Translations under genes and position numbers: made by a program
Notes under the pieces: model-generated
The model's database searches: none
What the model saw: only the letters and a program-made list of their open reading frames with translations
What the model was told of the DNA's origin: nothing
Source of the DNA: Gnetum montanum
Lineage: Eukaryota > Streptophyta > Gnetopsida > Gnetales > Gnetaceae
Assembly: GCA_015680685.1 (NCBI GenBank)
Contig: MNCI01014205.1
Span: 960,725-1,024,724, forward strand
Direction of reading: 5' to 3'
Length of the DNA stretch: 64,000 nt
Shown: piece by piece, positions 34,501 through 48,005 of the stretch
Numbering within the stretch: the first letter of the stretch is position 1
Layout of the letters: each line of letters starts with the position of its first letter

Positions 34501-35363
34501 CTCTAAAATATAAGAACATAACATTGAGCCTCTATGACTTTCTTATGACATCTCAAAAGCACCGTGAGGCTATGGTCCATATGCTGACATCCATACCTAT
34601 GGATGAAGGCTTACTAGCGGAAGAGGAAGCGATACATGCTATCATGTTTCCCCCCGCCGCTGAGCGACCCAAACCAACCCCTTTGACCTTTCACGGTGAA
34701 TCCATTAAAGATGATCCCGAGAAAGGTCGAGTGACAACAGAACCCATGTTTATCACCATCCGAGTTGGTCAATATCGGATCCGAAGGGTGCACGTTGACG
34801 ATGGCGCGGCTACGAATGTCATCCCTTATCCTATAGTGGATAAGTTGGATCTGGTCGACCAGATCAGCCCTACGACGACATTGTGTCTAAAGTCATTCAA
34901 TGGGGCATGAGTGCAAGTCAAACGGACGGTGCATATCAATTTTGTGGTAGGAGACCAATTCCCAATAGATGCCACATTTATCGTTGTCGAGGAGATGCCC
35001 GGTTTCAACCTGATTCTAGGGAGGTCCTAGCTTGCCCAACTGAGGGCAGTTTCATCACCAATACACTAAGAGATACACCTCCCTTATGCAGGGGGAGAGG
35101 TAGTAATACACGGTGATGAAATAACTCCTAGAATTGTGAACAACATCGAAGAAGAATTGGGTTCGGAGATCGAAATGCCCAAAGATCAAACCCATGTCCG
35201 AATTCCTGAACAAGTCGAAATGAATGATGACAGCCTAGCCTGGGCAGACCTACCATTTTAGGGAGAAGAGGATGATGTGGAAGAGTTAGGTCATAAACCT
35301 CCCTGCCCTTATGCACCACTGAACGTAAAAGCCATTAAGAAACAATTGCGGGCTAGCGATTGA
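31557..35363 (+). pseudogene. gag-protease of element B (stops and frameshifts)
   Basis: Starts at ATG 31557 (MDSTYATIAAM), parallel to 4822 in A. In-frame stops are near 31803, 32355, 32790, 32928 and 33441. A net 20-nt loss near 33530-33620 and another shift near 34210 break the frame, which is regained before protease. The gag core shows LDWYRALPHSSISTLEELL (about 32985), the knuckle CDYHQLCGHDTDYCWALKDD (about 33735) and protease HVDDGAATNVIPYPIVDKL (about 34792) plus FNLILGRS (about 35005). It ends VKAIKKQLRASD before TGA at 35361. B supplies the Gln codons for several stops in A. Confidence 0.85.
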
Positions 35364-35593
35364 TCTGAGTGGTATTTATGTGCATCGTTACACTTTTACT
35401 AGTTTTCCGCTTACGCTTATCAAATTTGATTGTCAGTTTTCTTTAATATACATACATATTTACGCTTTCTATCCATTACGCTATTTACATTCCCCATTTT
35501 ACGCCATTTATGCTTCTTGACTTCTATTAGTCATATTAGCACAATTACGTAGATATGTAAATTTTTATCAATTACACTCCCAAACGTACACAA

Positions 35594-35731
35594 ATGGCTC
35601 GCAACGACCTAAAACTAGTGATGGCCCGCAACGGCCTAAAACTAGTAAAGGCCCGCAATGGCCTAAAACTAGCAAATCCGTTTGTATCTGACGCAAACTC
35701 TACGTGACGGCCCGCAATGGCCTTAAACTAA
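35594..35731 (+). repeat. Tandem array 1 of element B (about 4 units)
   Basis: Core CCCGCAATGGCCTAAAACT then AGT/AGC, as in A but with fewer units (about 4 against 7). It lies between the protease stop and the 3' end of the antisense gene. Confidence 0.8.
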
Positions 35732-35910
35732 CAACTCCATTCTACAGTAATAATAACGCAACCTAATCAAAATCTTTAACAATTCTATTTACGCTTAGTA
35801 TAAATAAAGACATAAAATTAACAGTTATAAAGAAAATCTCATGATTAACCATGCCAAGATTCACATTGCCATTATTCAACCTCATAAATAAAATCATGCA
35901 TAAATCACAG

Positions 35911-38900
35911 TTACGCATCCCCCCTAGTACCACTATCGCCCGTATCCGTTAGGTCCGCCTCTAAGCCTAACAAATCATCCTCGAATGGGCCGTCCCTTTT
36001 AGGGAGTATTCCTTCATGAGGAATGTCATCTTCATGGGGTTCTTACACTAACACTGGTTCCCCAAGAGGACGGTTTGCATCATTACGCTCGTCTTCCTGA
36101 ACGTGCTCCTCATCCTGTCCACCTTCTTCATCCACTCCTTGTACCTACATGCAATAAATACATAAGCAAAAGCCATGATAGGATAAATCAGAAAATTTAA
36201 ATTCAATAACACTCAAACTTACTCACTATGGTCCTACATCCGCAGCAAAAGGGAGTTGATCTAAACCGACCCACAAGCGTTGCATAATTTCGTCTTCGGT
36301 TAACTCAGACCAAACTCCGTTCCCCAGATTAGTTCCAGCCTTCACCTTTCCTTTCTCCATGCTAGTCCATCGGGGTGGTTCGGGAAAGAAAGTAGGGATT
36401 GTAGTCTCTTCCCCGGGAAGAGTAATTTCCCTTTCTGGGGACGCGCTTACCATCACCTGCTCCTGGAACTTCTCGAAGGCCTTAGATGCACCAACGACAT
36501 CAAGGAACACTCGTAGGGATTGAACTTCAACAATAGAATCTCGATAGTGCTGAAGATAAGCAATACTTTCTCACTTATATAGATGCTTATGATCTTTTTC
36601 TTTCTGTCCCCACTCTTGGACACTTGCGCAAAAGTCCTTCTAGTCCTGGTTCTTTTGAGCCAAGAGCTCTATTTGCATCCTTTGCTCCACCAATTCGCGA
36701 CTGGTTTGCATGCTGTTTCTGACTGTGGTCCAGTAGCGAGCGTAGTCAATAACAGCCGTACGCCAGTCCTCTTCATCCGTTCCTCGTGCTTGCAGGAATT
36801 CACATCGCGATCTTAAGTCTCCGACCTCTTTGGTCAGAGACATCCTTTCCTTCTCTGACTTCTGCAGCTTCTTCTAGAGGTCTTCATTGACGTTTTGACT
36901 CTCCCAAAAAGAGCAGGTCGAGCGTAACGCACATTTACGCATTTCCTAGTAAATGTTGCATGGCACGACTACCCCTTCCGATGAAGGCTCCACTGTGTCT
37001 AGGTCAATGGGCTCCATAGGATCCCACCGAAGACGAGCTCCTGATAACAAATATTATCAAACATAAATAAACATGATAACCTTATAATAAAATAAGCATA
37101 CTATAGTTGTAACATACCAGCCCCAGGATTGACGCGCTCGAGGCGCTCGATCAAATCACTGACAATGCCTTCCATGAAGACAAACTTATCAAGGAATTCC
37201 CCCCACACTCTGGTTACAACGGCGGACGGGGATGCACCTCGTTCATCTGTAGCGTAATCAAGTCAAAATTTCTAGTTATTAATAGAATTCCTTAAAAATT
37301 CTAATACACTGATTACCTCTGCCTGTTACAGTGGGGAGTTTGCAACGTTTTTCGCCTCCTCTCTCTCCTCATGCACAAGGGTCTGTGCGTCACTTATTCT
37401 AATAGCCGGGGCCTCCTCTTCCAAAACTGGGGTCCCTTCCCCACACCGTAATACCACTGCCCCTGTTTCAGGGGTCAACCGCTCTGTAGGTCTCCCTGTT
37501 CATGCCACATAACACATTTAAACAATTCAGAATACCCTGAATAAAGCTGCATAATACAATAATTGCCATAACTTTCACTATGTCTTTACGCTTACCAGAC
37601 GGAGGTTTACTCCGCTGAAACCTAACTTGCACAGTTCTATCTGTGCCACCTGCTAGTTCTGCAGGCGACTCGGTTAGGCGAGGCCTTTTTACGCAAAACT
37701 GAAGCGTCTACTATCTCTGTAGCCAGACGCTTCCCTCGTGATGCATCACCGGTGTAAGTGGGAAGTGCCCCACCTACACTGTCAGGGCCCCACATTCGAG
37801 GTGCCGCCACATCCCTAGTCGTTATAGACAGTGACTCCCCAATTCCCTCTGGAGGATCCTGTGATCGGGTAGTGCCGAAGTGATGGGAGATCCAGGGTTT
37901 GGATAACTGGTCTCGGTCCTGTTGTACCCAGACCCCATTCCTCTAGACCACCAAAAATTCGACAAAACGCTGGAGGCAAGTTATGAAGAAGGCGAAGTGC
38001 ACACTGAAACGAGACTCGAGCTTCTGGCAGAGCTGAATCATTTCAGTGCTTAACCCCTCAGCGAAATAGCTTGCCCAATCGAATTAGGTCCCTTCCTCCA
38101 TCACCTCTCGCATGATACGGGCATGTTCTATAGTAAAGAACTTCCCCTGCGAGAGTGTTTTGGGGAAAGCTCAGGCCCGGAAAAGGGGATAAATAGTCTT
38201 GGCGACCTCTAATTCGATCTTTTCACAAAGATCCCCTTTGTGTCCTTCTTGGTCCCTAGCCACTCCTCCAGCTCTTTCTGACATTTGACGCTCCTCCTCG
38301 ATTTTTCCTCTATGGGAAGACCGTCAGAGGGGACGCCAAAGAGTTCAGTAAACAGCTGAACGTCGATATCAAAATGTACACGCACGTTACACACGCACGT
38401 GCAAAAATGTTCAGCTCCCTCGCTGAAGGAGTTAACTAGGGTTAACATTTTGCTTGCGGGGACATCGGGGGTTACGGCCAGGAATAAATGCATCAGCCTT
38501 ACTTCTTGCAGCTTGGTAACCAACGCAACTAGGGCCGCCGCGTGGCCGAGCCAGCGTTGTGCTTCCTTTATGTTGCCATAACGGAAGAGAAGGGTGTTCG
38601 CCTCGCGCCCAGAAATCATGATGGTAATCTCCCGGGATTCCCTAACTGATAATACAAGACGCAAGTCAAGACAACGAAAACACTGTTACGCAACATTTCA
38701 ATATATATATATAGTATCCTATAACTAATCAAAACAACAAAACCTTACCAGGTCCAAATGGCAAAGGAAATGGAGGAAGCTTCCTTTGCACGTCCGTGAG
38801 GGTGAGAGGCGGGTTCAAAATCCATTCCTCATGTAACCACCCGAGATTCTGACAACTCTTGAAAGAATCGGCATAACGGGTGGGATACTCAGGAATGTCG

Positions 38901-39982
38901 AAGGCCATTTACCCCATTACACCAGCGCGTACGTTGCTAGTGGATGTAAACTCATTTATTGTCATTTCGGTCTAGGTCAATGTATCATTATTGCCTACTA
39001 ACCCATTTTTGTTGATGAAAAACCTGTATCATATGACACATTACCATCCTACGCTTTGCAAATTCACACATTAGAAAACATATTAACAATACCACCAATA
39101 ACAATACTGTTAATAAAACAACTTACCTGCCCAAATAATACACTATGCCTGGTGGATTATGAAAGTAAGTCGAGACATGACGAGCCACAAACAAAGTATT
39201 ATATGCATGATAACAGCTAAATCTGGGCATCTCCCAAATCCAACTTAAGCACCTCAATCCTCTGGCGCTAAGTTCACGATCTTGAGGACGACCAGTATCA
39301 ATAGCCCCGTCTATCAGGAAAGTCGGGACGCCCTGCGTAGAACCGACTAATAGATGTTCCAAAATAGCTCCAGCCACATCCCCCAACAAATGCGACCACA
39401 CCATAATACTGTAGTTACGCAGCAAAAACTGCAAAAACTTCAGCGCACCCTTCCGGGACCATATAGCCTTCCCCTGCAAATGAGTTTGAGGGGGAGGAAC
39501 ATTGAGTACGATAGGGTTTATACAACATAAAATCCTGACTATGTCCAAAACGATTAGAACGGGTTTCACCATGATACTGTATAGAAAATAAACACGTTAC
39601 CATCTAGATTCCGATTACATGCTTAAACTATAGGAAAATTTACAAAATTATGCTTTAGCCATACAGCCAAAATCGCCTAAACCCTTGTAATAGTATAAGG
39701 TTTGTCTCAGACAATGGTGATAGACATAATACTGTTGTATAAACCCTCGTTTTAACATGAGGTCTACATCCTAAAACTCTAGTTTACGCGGATGACGCAA
39801 AAGGATAAACACAAGAAGAAGCATATCACCAAAAGAAATACGAATAAGCAAGGGATGGCCTACCGATTCAGGGGAGTGACATCTCTCACTTTGACCAAGG
39901 CCTGCGAAGCACGCTGTAGACTCCCTTGTACTTCGTCGATTTTAGTCAATTTGGTATTCTTTCCTCTCACTTTTGGCACCAT
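35911..39982 (-). pseudogene. Antisense eight-exon gene inside element B
   Basis: Inferred exons on the minus strand: 39982-39864, 39576-39127, 39023-38749, 38645-37596, 37495-37317, 37246-37118, 37040-36223 and 36144-35911. Lengths of exons 1, 2, 3, 4, 7 and 8 are identical to A; exon 5 is shorter by loss of peptide repeats and exon 6 differs by 3 nt. Donors include CAG/GTAAGT after exon 2 and GTATGT after exon 6. Exon 2 has no stop and keeps YFHNPPGIVYYLG, the NPP block of the HAD-like domain; D is followed by I-V-R-I where active enzymes have x-D-G-T. Stops occur in exons 3, 5, 7 and 8, and a 1-nt loss lies in exon 4 near 38220, so this copy is also dead. Confidence 0.8.
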
Positions 39983-40120
39983 TATTACAGTCCTGAACAC
40001 CTTCACACCTTCACACCTTCACAAATAACGCGCTGCAATCTTTTGCTCTTTCTTCCTCCCTCTGCGACAGCTAAGAATTCAAATTTGCAATAGCCAACAA
40101 CCTGTTTTCGATAAGAATTG

Positions 40121-40132
40121 CTTATTTATATG
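40121..40132 (-). promoter_or_regulatory. TATA-like box of the antisense gene (B)
   Basis: Reads CATATAAATAAG on the minus strand, about 143 bp upstream of the exon 1 ATG at 39982, matching the position in A. Confidence 0.55.
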
Positions 40133-40434
40133 CCAAAACTAACCGACTTGATGCCTGATTGAAGTGGAACTTGCCCAAACGCTGGTGTTAGTATGAGCTG
40201 GATCCCAAAGATCAAGGCATTAATTGCGCTGGATATCGCATGCATTACGGTCCAAAACGACCTTAAACTACTGCATCTTATCTCCTCGTAATAAGGTCGC
40301 ATTAATTACAGGCTATTCACGATATTCAAAATTCAGTTAGCTTCTCACGCTCAGTAACGTCACATCACATCCTTTTTCTTGTTAGACTAAACCAAGCATT
40401 ATACGCTAAATGCTTATCGCATCCAACTTAGCAT

Positions 40435-40469
40435 TTTTCTAATTACTTTCATATTTGACAATTTTGCAG
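40435..40469 (+). other. Candidate sense splice acceptor upstream of RT (B)
   Basis: CTAAT at about 40438, a T-rich stretch and ATTTTGCAG ending at 40469, followed by an open pol frame with ATG at 40482. Same phase as in A. Confidence 0.45.
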
Positions 40470-43400
40470 GACAATTGCCAAATGGACGAAACTTTATCTG
40501 CGCTCCTAGTTTTAACAGGCCCACATGGGAAAATCATTAGAAAATTTGATCCCACGCTAGTAGAAACTAACCCTGCCCTCGATGACGCAACCATAGCCAC
40601 GTTGAAAACATCTCTAGACTGGCCAGAACAATTGACGCGCACGCTAGATCTAGAAGCTGGAGATGTAACCGAAGACCCCCTTAATGAGGTCTCTGTGGTT
40701 ACGCATAAAGGCGAGACTAAAAATCTTAAGGTTAGTTCTTTACTAGACCAAAAGGCACATGACAACATAAAACAGGTCCTCCAGAACAACATCACAGTGT
40801 TTGCATGGTCATACGAAGATATGCTGGGACTAGACCTAAGATTAATACATCACAACATAATTCTAGATCCCCATATCAAAGTAGTTAGATAGAAAGCGTG
40901 AAAAATTAAGCCAGAATTCGCACTAGCAGTATGTGATGAGATCACTAAACTGTACCAGGCTAGTTTTATTCGCACGGTCGATTACTCAGACTGGGTATCT
41001 AACATTGTAGTTGTCCCCAAAAAGACCGGAGGGATACGCATCTGCATAGACTTCTGAGACTTGAAAAAAGCTACAATCAAGGATAATTTCCCATTAATGA
41101 GTATTGACCAATTAGTGGATACAACCGCTGGGCATGCGCTTTTATCCTTCATGGATAGCTTCTCAGGCTATAATCAAATTTGCATCAACCCAGAGCACCA
41201 GCTGACAATGACATTCATGACACCCTAGGGGACCTTTTGTTACACCATGATGCCTTTCCGTTTAAAAAATGTCGGAGCTACATATCAACAAGCTATGACA
41301 TACATCTTTAGCGATTACCTCCTAGGGAGACTGAATGACTATGTTGACGATATAGTTGTTAAGTCTATAAGGTTAGAGGATCATTCGGAGGATCTGGAGT
41401 TAGTCCTTAAAAGATGCTCTAAATACGATCTTTGGCTCAACCTAAAGAAGTGCATATTCGGAGTCGAAACCGGATGCATGCTGGGGTTTGTGGTATCAGA
41501 AATTGGTATACGAGTAGACCCTGACAAGGTCAAGGTCATTGTTGAATTGACACCTCCTACAAATCTCAAGCAATTACTCAGATTGCAAGGGAGGTTACAA
41601 TTTATCAGGCAGTTCATTTCGAAACTAACAGATAAGTTACACCCTATGCAGCACCTGCTTTGAATGGATAGACGATTGTCAGCGTGTGTTTGACAGCTTA
41701 AAGCAAGAACTTCAACGCTTGCTAACAGTATTCCCGCCACAAAGGGATCAACCGTTCTACATTTACCTCGCAACCTCAGACGTAGCCTTAACTGCATTAC
41801 TCTGTCAAAAGAGAGATGATGGGTCAGAAGTACCCATATACTACTTGAGTCATGCCCTATGTGCATATGAAACGAAGTATAATGAAGTAGAGCGTAATTG
41901 TTTAGCGTTAGTGTTTACGCTCAAAAAGTGCAAACACTATCTCTTCCGTAGCCAGGTTAACATAATCTACAAAAATAACATCCTTAGGGCTATTACGCAC
42001 AATCTGTATGAAAGTAGTAAAATAGCTCATTGGAAAGCTATCACGGCAGAATTTGATTTGCATTACATTGGTCAATCTTCTACGAAAGGCCAAGCGATAG
42101 CTGACCAACTAATAACAGCGCCTATTGACAGTCAGGCAACCATAGAGCCTGAATTTCCAGACGAGCATGTACATAGTCTAAGCCCTATCCTAACAGGCCT
42201 CGAAGCAACGTTACATTTTGACGGAGCTTCAACCACTAGAGGCGACAGTGTCGCCACAATCATTTCGTTATCACCTGAGGATGTGCGTCTGCATGCTTAT
42301 CGCTTGACCTTTCCCTGTACGAACAACGTGGCAGAGTACGAGAGGCTCCTCAGGGGATTATTAACTGCCAAAGAGCTTGAAGTTCAACACTTGGCAATTA
42401 GGGGCGATTCGATGTTTGTTATAAATCAAATCACACGAGTCTATGCCTGCAAGGCTACACATTTACAGACCTACTGCGATATGGCTAAAGATCTTCTGAA
42501 GCAGTTCACAACGATCGATGCCCAACACGTGCCTCAAAATGATAACACGCTAGCTGATGCACTGGCTACATTAGCTTTAAATGTACCGTCGCACCTGTTT
42601 GACACCTGTCCCACCTTAATAATAGATTGTACAGATCCTACCATTCAGACGACACAAATATCTTCACTGCTAGAGGATAGAAGGCCAGAGTAGTACGATA
42701 GCATTAAAACTTACCTCCTGCATGGCGAACCACCGCACGAGCTAAAACGCATGTAAAAAGATGCAATCCGCAAGCGAGTTAGGCAGTAAGTCATCATAGG
42801 AGATAGTACTCTTTGTAGACGCTCTTTTGATGGAGTACTGCTTACTTGCGTCAACAAAGACCAAGCACAACATATAGTCGGCGAAGTTCACGAGGGATTA
42901 TGCGGAGGACACGTAGCAGCCTGAGCCATGGCCTCTAAAATCCGTTGCTTAGGGTATTATTGGCTGTATATGGAAAAAGACTGTCTTACAAAGGTTAAAA
43001 CGTGCGACACGTGTCAACGTTACGCGAACCTTATACACGTATCGCCTACAGAACTACACACGACTTAGATAACATGGCCCTTTCAACGATGGGGACTAGA
43101 CATTATAGGGCCTATCACACCAAAATCTTCCGCAGGTCACAGCTTCATAATCACCGCCACTGAGTATTTCACGAAGTGGGTGGAAGCCATTCCTTTGCAA
43201 AATATCACATCTCAACAAATCTGCCATTCATTTTAGATAACATCGTAACCAGATTTGGCCTCTCGATGACTATCGTGACCGAAAATGGGCCACAATTTAG
43301 CAGTATGGAAACCAAATCTTTCTGTGATAGCCTTGGTATCAAACAATCTATTTCCTCCTCTTATTACCCATAAGCGAATGGTCAAGTCGAAGCAACGAAC

Positions 43401-43931
43401 AAGGTCATTATCAACCTGCTCAAGAAAATGCTTAACAGCAACAAGAGACGGTGGCATGAAAAGATCCTCTATGTGCTATGGGCGTATCATACTACATGTA
43501 GGACAGCTACAGACAGTACACCCTATAGCCTAGTCTATGGATTTGAGGCGGTGCTACCCCTTGAATTACAAGTTTCTTCTCTGCGGATGGTCCTCTCCAC
43601 GATTATAAATGACGCTCAACACACCGAGTCTCGGATCATGGATTTGGATTCAGTAGAGGAGAAACGAATACAGACGCTTGATACCATCGAAAAGTATCAA
43701 GATAAGCAGAGGCAGAAGCACCGTCATAATCTTCAACAACGTCCGATTGAGAAGGGAGATTTGGTTTTCAAGGCCGTTCGCGAACCAGTAGGCAAGTTCT
43801 TTGCAAACTAGGAGGGTCCTTTCTTGGTAGTTGATGTGTATGGCAACGGAGCATTCAAGCTAGCAAATATCAACGATGACGAGTTACCGAATCCTGTGAA
43901 CCATATATATCTGAAGTGGTACTACATCTAG
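40470..43931 (+). pseudogene. RT-RNaseH-aRNaseH-integrase of element B
   Basis: Same order as A. RT shows VVPKKTGGIRICIDF (about 41013), FSGYNQI, and YVDDIVVKS (about 41340-41366); it keeps the VDPDKVKVIVELTPPTNLKQ segment deleted in A. A 17-nt deletion near 41660 shifts the frame into RNase H. The archaeal-type RNase H has HFDGAS, CTNNVAEYERLLRGLL and GDSMFVINQI; integrase has HEGLCGGH, CDTCQRY, GLDIIGP, VTENGPQF and VEATNK, with Asp changed to Glu in TENG. A 1-nt loss near 43228 breaks integrase. Stops include 40891, 40900, 41056, 41227 and 42691. It ends at TAG 43929. Confidence 0.88.
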
Positions 43932-43963
43932 CTGCATATCTAGTGTTAACATCAGGCACAGCA

Positions 43964-44420
43964 ATCGTTCGCTACGACGCTAAACTGGCATTCCCCTCAC
44001 GCATCTGCCACGACGCTAAACTGGCATTGATCGTCCGCTACGACGTAAAACTAGCAAGTTGCAACCGTCCACTACGACGTAAAATTGGCAATGTTGTACA
44101 GGTCCACCAAGACGTAAAACTAGCATTTCCTGCACGTGTCCACCACGACGCTAAACTAGCACCAGTTGTCCGCCATGACATAAAACTGGCACAGGTAAGT
44201 ATCCGTCTGCTGAGACGTGAAACCAGCACAGATCTGTCCCTGGGTCACGACATGAACCTGACATCCACAGCACGGTCTGCTGAAACCATAAATTAGCTCT
44301 ACCGCCATCTGCTACGACGTAAAACTAGCATTTTTCTGTCCGCCCAGACTTTAAACTGGGACCATGGTTTGCTGGGACTTAAAATCAGCAACGACAGTCT
44401 ACCAGGACTTAAAACTGGGA
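43964..44420 (+). repeat. Tandem array 2 of element B
   Basis: About 14-15 degenerate units with the core TCCGCYACGACGYTAAACTG and then GCA. Starts 33 bp after the integrase stop, as in A. Confidence 0.88.
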
Positions 44421-45640
44421 CCTATAGACTGCCAACATGCAAATCAAGCGAGTGTAATTATCTCTGTGCGGCTACAAAAAGAACAAGGTGGGATGTTGGG
44501 ACAGTCCTAGCATCGCTACCTCATAGGCATTCTGCTGATTCCTCGGATGTGCTGAAAGGCATACCACTGACCCCTCGGAGATGCCTTCACTACACCCATT
44601 TCAGCGGTGGCACCTCTGAGAGGTTAGTTTCGCCGTTCGGAGCCCCAAAGGGCTTCTCATCAACCGCAACCTTGGGGATCTCCGCTCATCATCACTATCA
44701 AGCGCTAGCTTCACAGATTCACATAGCTGGTTCTTTGCATAACCAGTCAGGTGCAATGAGTTTGGTGTCCTTTGGCGGCGATATGTTGGGCCAAGCATTA
44801 ACATTGAGACCCTAGCCTCTTGCTACGGTTCTTCCTTCACGGCCCGCCCACTCTGTCTCGCCCCAAATAGTACTTATTTTAACAACCTCTTCGGTGATTC
44901 GGCTGAGCAATGATGTCCTCTTCTTTCTTCTTTGGTTGCATGTTACTTGCTACGAGGATGTCGTTCAAAGGTGCATTCATCTGAGCGGTGAAATACAAAC
45001 AGCATTTTGAGATGGCCGCTTAAGTTAGCCTGCCCACTCAGGAGTGCATCCCCGTTTTCCTCATAATCCTACCTCTAGCCCTTATTACCCTTCTTAGCTA
45101 TCCCATCTGTTTCCCTTATGCAAAATGTGAAACGCTTTCGCATCTACATTACAATCAAGTCTATGAACCGACGTAACGCAACTCGCCTAGTGGACGCAAA
45201 AAAAAGATTGAGTAGGCAAAATGGATGAAACACAACTCATCCAGGTCGTGCAGACGCAACGCGATTCGTCTATGCAAGCCCCTTCATCTACGATATGACG
45301 ACATAACTCCGTGCAAATGCAATCGCAGGAGAAAGCCTAATTGCTTATGCATGAAAAAACTATACTCTGAACCTCATTTGAGTCTACTCCGAACCTCATT
45401 TGAGTCTTCCTCGAAACTCATTTGAGTCTTCCCCGAACCTCTTTCCTTTTACCTTTGTAAGAATTCCCTCCCGTACCGTTTTACCTCCCGTTTCCCTCAT
45501 TTCTGTAGTTCTACATTGACGGGGCGACACTTGAGTGACCATTGATGAATACTGTTGGTACTTTTACCCATCCGGTGTTTCGTATTCTTTGTTGACGTCT
45601 TTTGGGCAAGCCCTCTAAATGTCAACAAAGAGGGGCCATT
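44421..45640 (+). other. 3' UTR of element B with a local triplication
   Basis: No conserved coding frame. At 45368-45440 a unit containing AACCTCATTTGAGTCT is present three times; A has one copy at about 18706. The region ends in GTCAACAAAGAGGGGCCAT, the probable polypurine tract. Confidence 0.6.
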
Positions 45641-45649
45641 GAAACACCA
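45574..45649. repeat. Palindrome spanning the 3' UTR/LTR junction of B
   Basis: Outer arms GGTGTTTC (45574) and GAAACACC (45642), inner arms CTTTGTTGAC (45587) and GTCAACAAAG (45622). Same layout as A. Confidence 0.75.
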
Positions 45650-47219
45650 TGGAATCTACGAATCGGCCTAAGGCAAAGATTCATGATTCGGGCGAAAGTT
45701 TACGACAAAAATCCAGAAGATAGAGCAAAGCAAAGAGGTGCACAGCATCAAGTCTCCAAGTTTCTTACAAATTTCAACCTTACCTTGTTTTCTCTCTTTA
45801 CGCTTCATTACGCAACATAGCGTAGTGTCGCTCAGCGTAACTCTGTTTAACATAGCCCTATATCAGAAAGTAACTTACTTCGGCAAACTTGACGAAGTTT
45901 AAGGTTTAAGACTTGTCGCATATTCCGCTAAGTCTTTTGTTCAAGGCTGAGTTTACGCTCCGTTACGCGGAGCAGCGTAACGAGCTTAAAGGAAGTCAAA
46001 GTCAGAGTCCAAAGAAGCGTAGCAGATTGATTTCTTCTTTTTTGCAGATTGGTTGCTTTGCGCTCATTACGCTACGCTGCATAAACAAGCGTAATTTATT
46101 GTAAAGTTTACCATTTTTATGCTCTATTACGCTTTGCGGCGTAAATGAGCGTAAAACAGCTCGTATCAACTACTTCCATGCTCTATTACGCTCTGCCATG
46201 CTATGTAGCATAAACGAGCATAATATAGCCAAAAGTCAACTAAGGCAGTACTCGACACGCATCTGCTATCCATACACATAATACGCTCATCAGCGTATCG
46301 CAGCGTAATCATGAGACGGCTTCAGCGGAAGTGGTTGATAGTGTACTTTGCCCTCTTTCTGATGTGACATGACTAGTTTCAACATAAAGTTTGCCAAGTC
46401 AACGGTATTTTGAAGGTTCGAGACACAGGTCATCAGGGCCGTGCCTTCTCCATGTACTACCGAACCTATAAATACTCCAGTTGGCGAAGAAAGAAGGATC
46501 ATCTTTTTCTTGGCAGCATCACCTCTTAGTAGAGACAGGAGACATTTTTTGAGCATTGGCAGTAGGAGCGATTAGTCCTTTGGCGAAAATACAGTTCTCT
46601 CCATTGGCAATCATTGGCAGTTTTGAGCAGAGACTACCGAAGGCAACAGGAGCAGATCAGAGATCAAAAGATCATCTGGTGCGGTTGGCAAGGTTTATTG
46701 ATCAGAAAAAGTTGATCGATAGACATCCAGGCTTGACCTTCCTTGTATCCCATCTTTGGCTTACGAGGTAGATCGAGCTTCATCCTGTACTCCTTGTTGA
46801 ACAGTTTTCTTGTTATTTTGTGTATGCTTCACATAAGATATGCGGAGTCTGCTATTGGAACTTTGTATACAATATACTCAGTCTTCAAGTCAAAACATAG
46901 ATCTTGGAATTGCGCATCTTTCTTAAATCTGATCCTCCTTGTCACATTGACGTTGTTATTTCAATTTATTTACATCATTTTCTACTCCTTTTATGATTCA
47001 TCGAATCAATTTGTCTCGTGGAATATCTATATAATACGTGTATTATTGCAATATTCGTCAATTTACTGATTGAGTAAGTCCCTGTCTAATCGACAAGACC
47101 GTTCAGGGCAACGCGGATTCGTTTTTTCTAGCATGGCCCTCGCACGGATTCGTGGTTAAGACTGTGTACATGGATTTTTGTTTGGTATTTTCTAGCGACC
47201 GACGTTTTCCGTCGTTACA
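45641..47219 (+). repeat. 3' LTR of element B
   Basis: 1579 bp, TGAAACACC to TTACA, with TATAAAT at 46467-46473. Highly similar to 29713-31304. Confidence 0.92.
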
Positions 47220-47224
47220 GCAGT
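47220..47224. repeat. Target-site duplication of element B, right copy (GCAGT)
   Basis: Identical to 29708-29712. Confidence 0.85.
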
Positions 47225-47468
47225 GTTGGAAATTGTGGTAGGAGCCCTGGGAAACCATGGCAAGAGCTCCAAAAGGTCAACAAAATGCCCAAGGGTAACT
47301 CTAGAAGATCAGCAAAATGTCAAGGGGTGGTAACACCTCTTCTAATGATAGGAAATCCATTCTAGAACTGTAATGTCACTACCCTACCCACAAGATGTAG
47401 GTAGCTGGCATGGAGTTGGAATTATTGTCACTTTCTTGTCCACAAAACTATGTGTGTTGAACTGTGAA

Positions 47469-47970
47469 CCTAGTTTAAGGTCTTGGTAGACCATATGCTT
47501 TGCTAGTTTAGGGTCCTAGCAAAACATGAACCCAGTTTAAGGTCCTAGTAGATTGTAGTGCACTAGTTTATAGTCCTAGCAGATTGTTGTGTGTTAGTTT
47601 GATGTCATAGCAAATGGTGGATGTTGTGCTAGTCTAACGTCATAACATAAGGACAATTTGTGCTAATTTAACATCATAGTAGACACTCTATGCTAGTTTA
47701 GAGTCGTAGAGGACTATCTGTGCCAGTTTAAAGTCGTAGCAGACTATCTGTGCTAGTTTAAAGTTGTAGAAGATTATAGGTTTGGTTACTAGTTTAACGT
47801 CATAGCAAATGAATGCTTTGCTAGTTTATAGTCATAGCAGACTATGTTGTGCTAATTTATAGTCATAGCGGACTATGGTGTGCCAATTTATAGTCATAGC
47901 AGACTTTGGTGTGTTAGTTTATAGTCATAGCGAATTTACTTTGCTAGTTTATAGTCATAGCAAACTATGA
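47469..47970 (-). repeat. Tandem array 2 of element D
   Basis: On the plus strand, units contain CTAGTTTATAGTCATAGCAGA, with AAAGTCGTAG variants; reversed, this is TCTGCTATGACTATAAACTA, a diverged form of the array 2 core in A. About 15 units of 25-40 bp. It begins 36 bp after the integrase stop of D. The 47225-47468 stretch between it and B is 3' UTR of D with no feature. Confidence 0.85.
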
Positions 47971-48005
47971 CATACCTTGCTTTGTCATTGATGAGGCATT
48001 GCATT

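Larger units (their letters stand above)
29713..47219 (+). mobile_element. Element B: complete sister copy of element A
   Basis: A 17.5 kb element with a perfect GCAGT duplication and the same order as A: gag-protease (31557-35363), array 1 (35594-35731), antisense gene (35911-39982), pol (40470-43931), array 2 (43964-44420), 3' UTR and LTRs. It is diverged from A at many positions, including the LTR body and array copy numbers, so the two are separate older insertions of one family. Unlike A, it has frameshifts in both sense frames. Confidence 0.92.
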
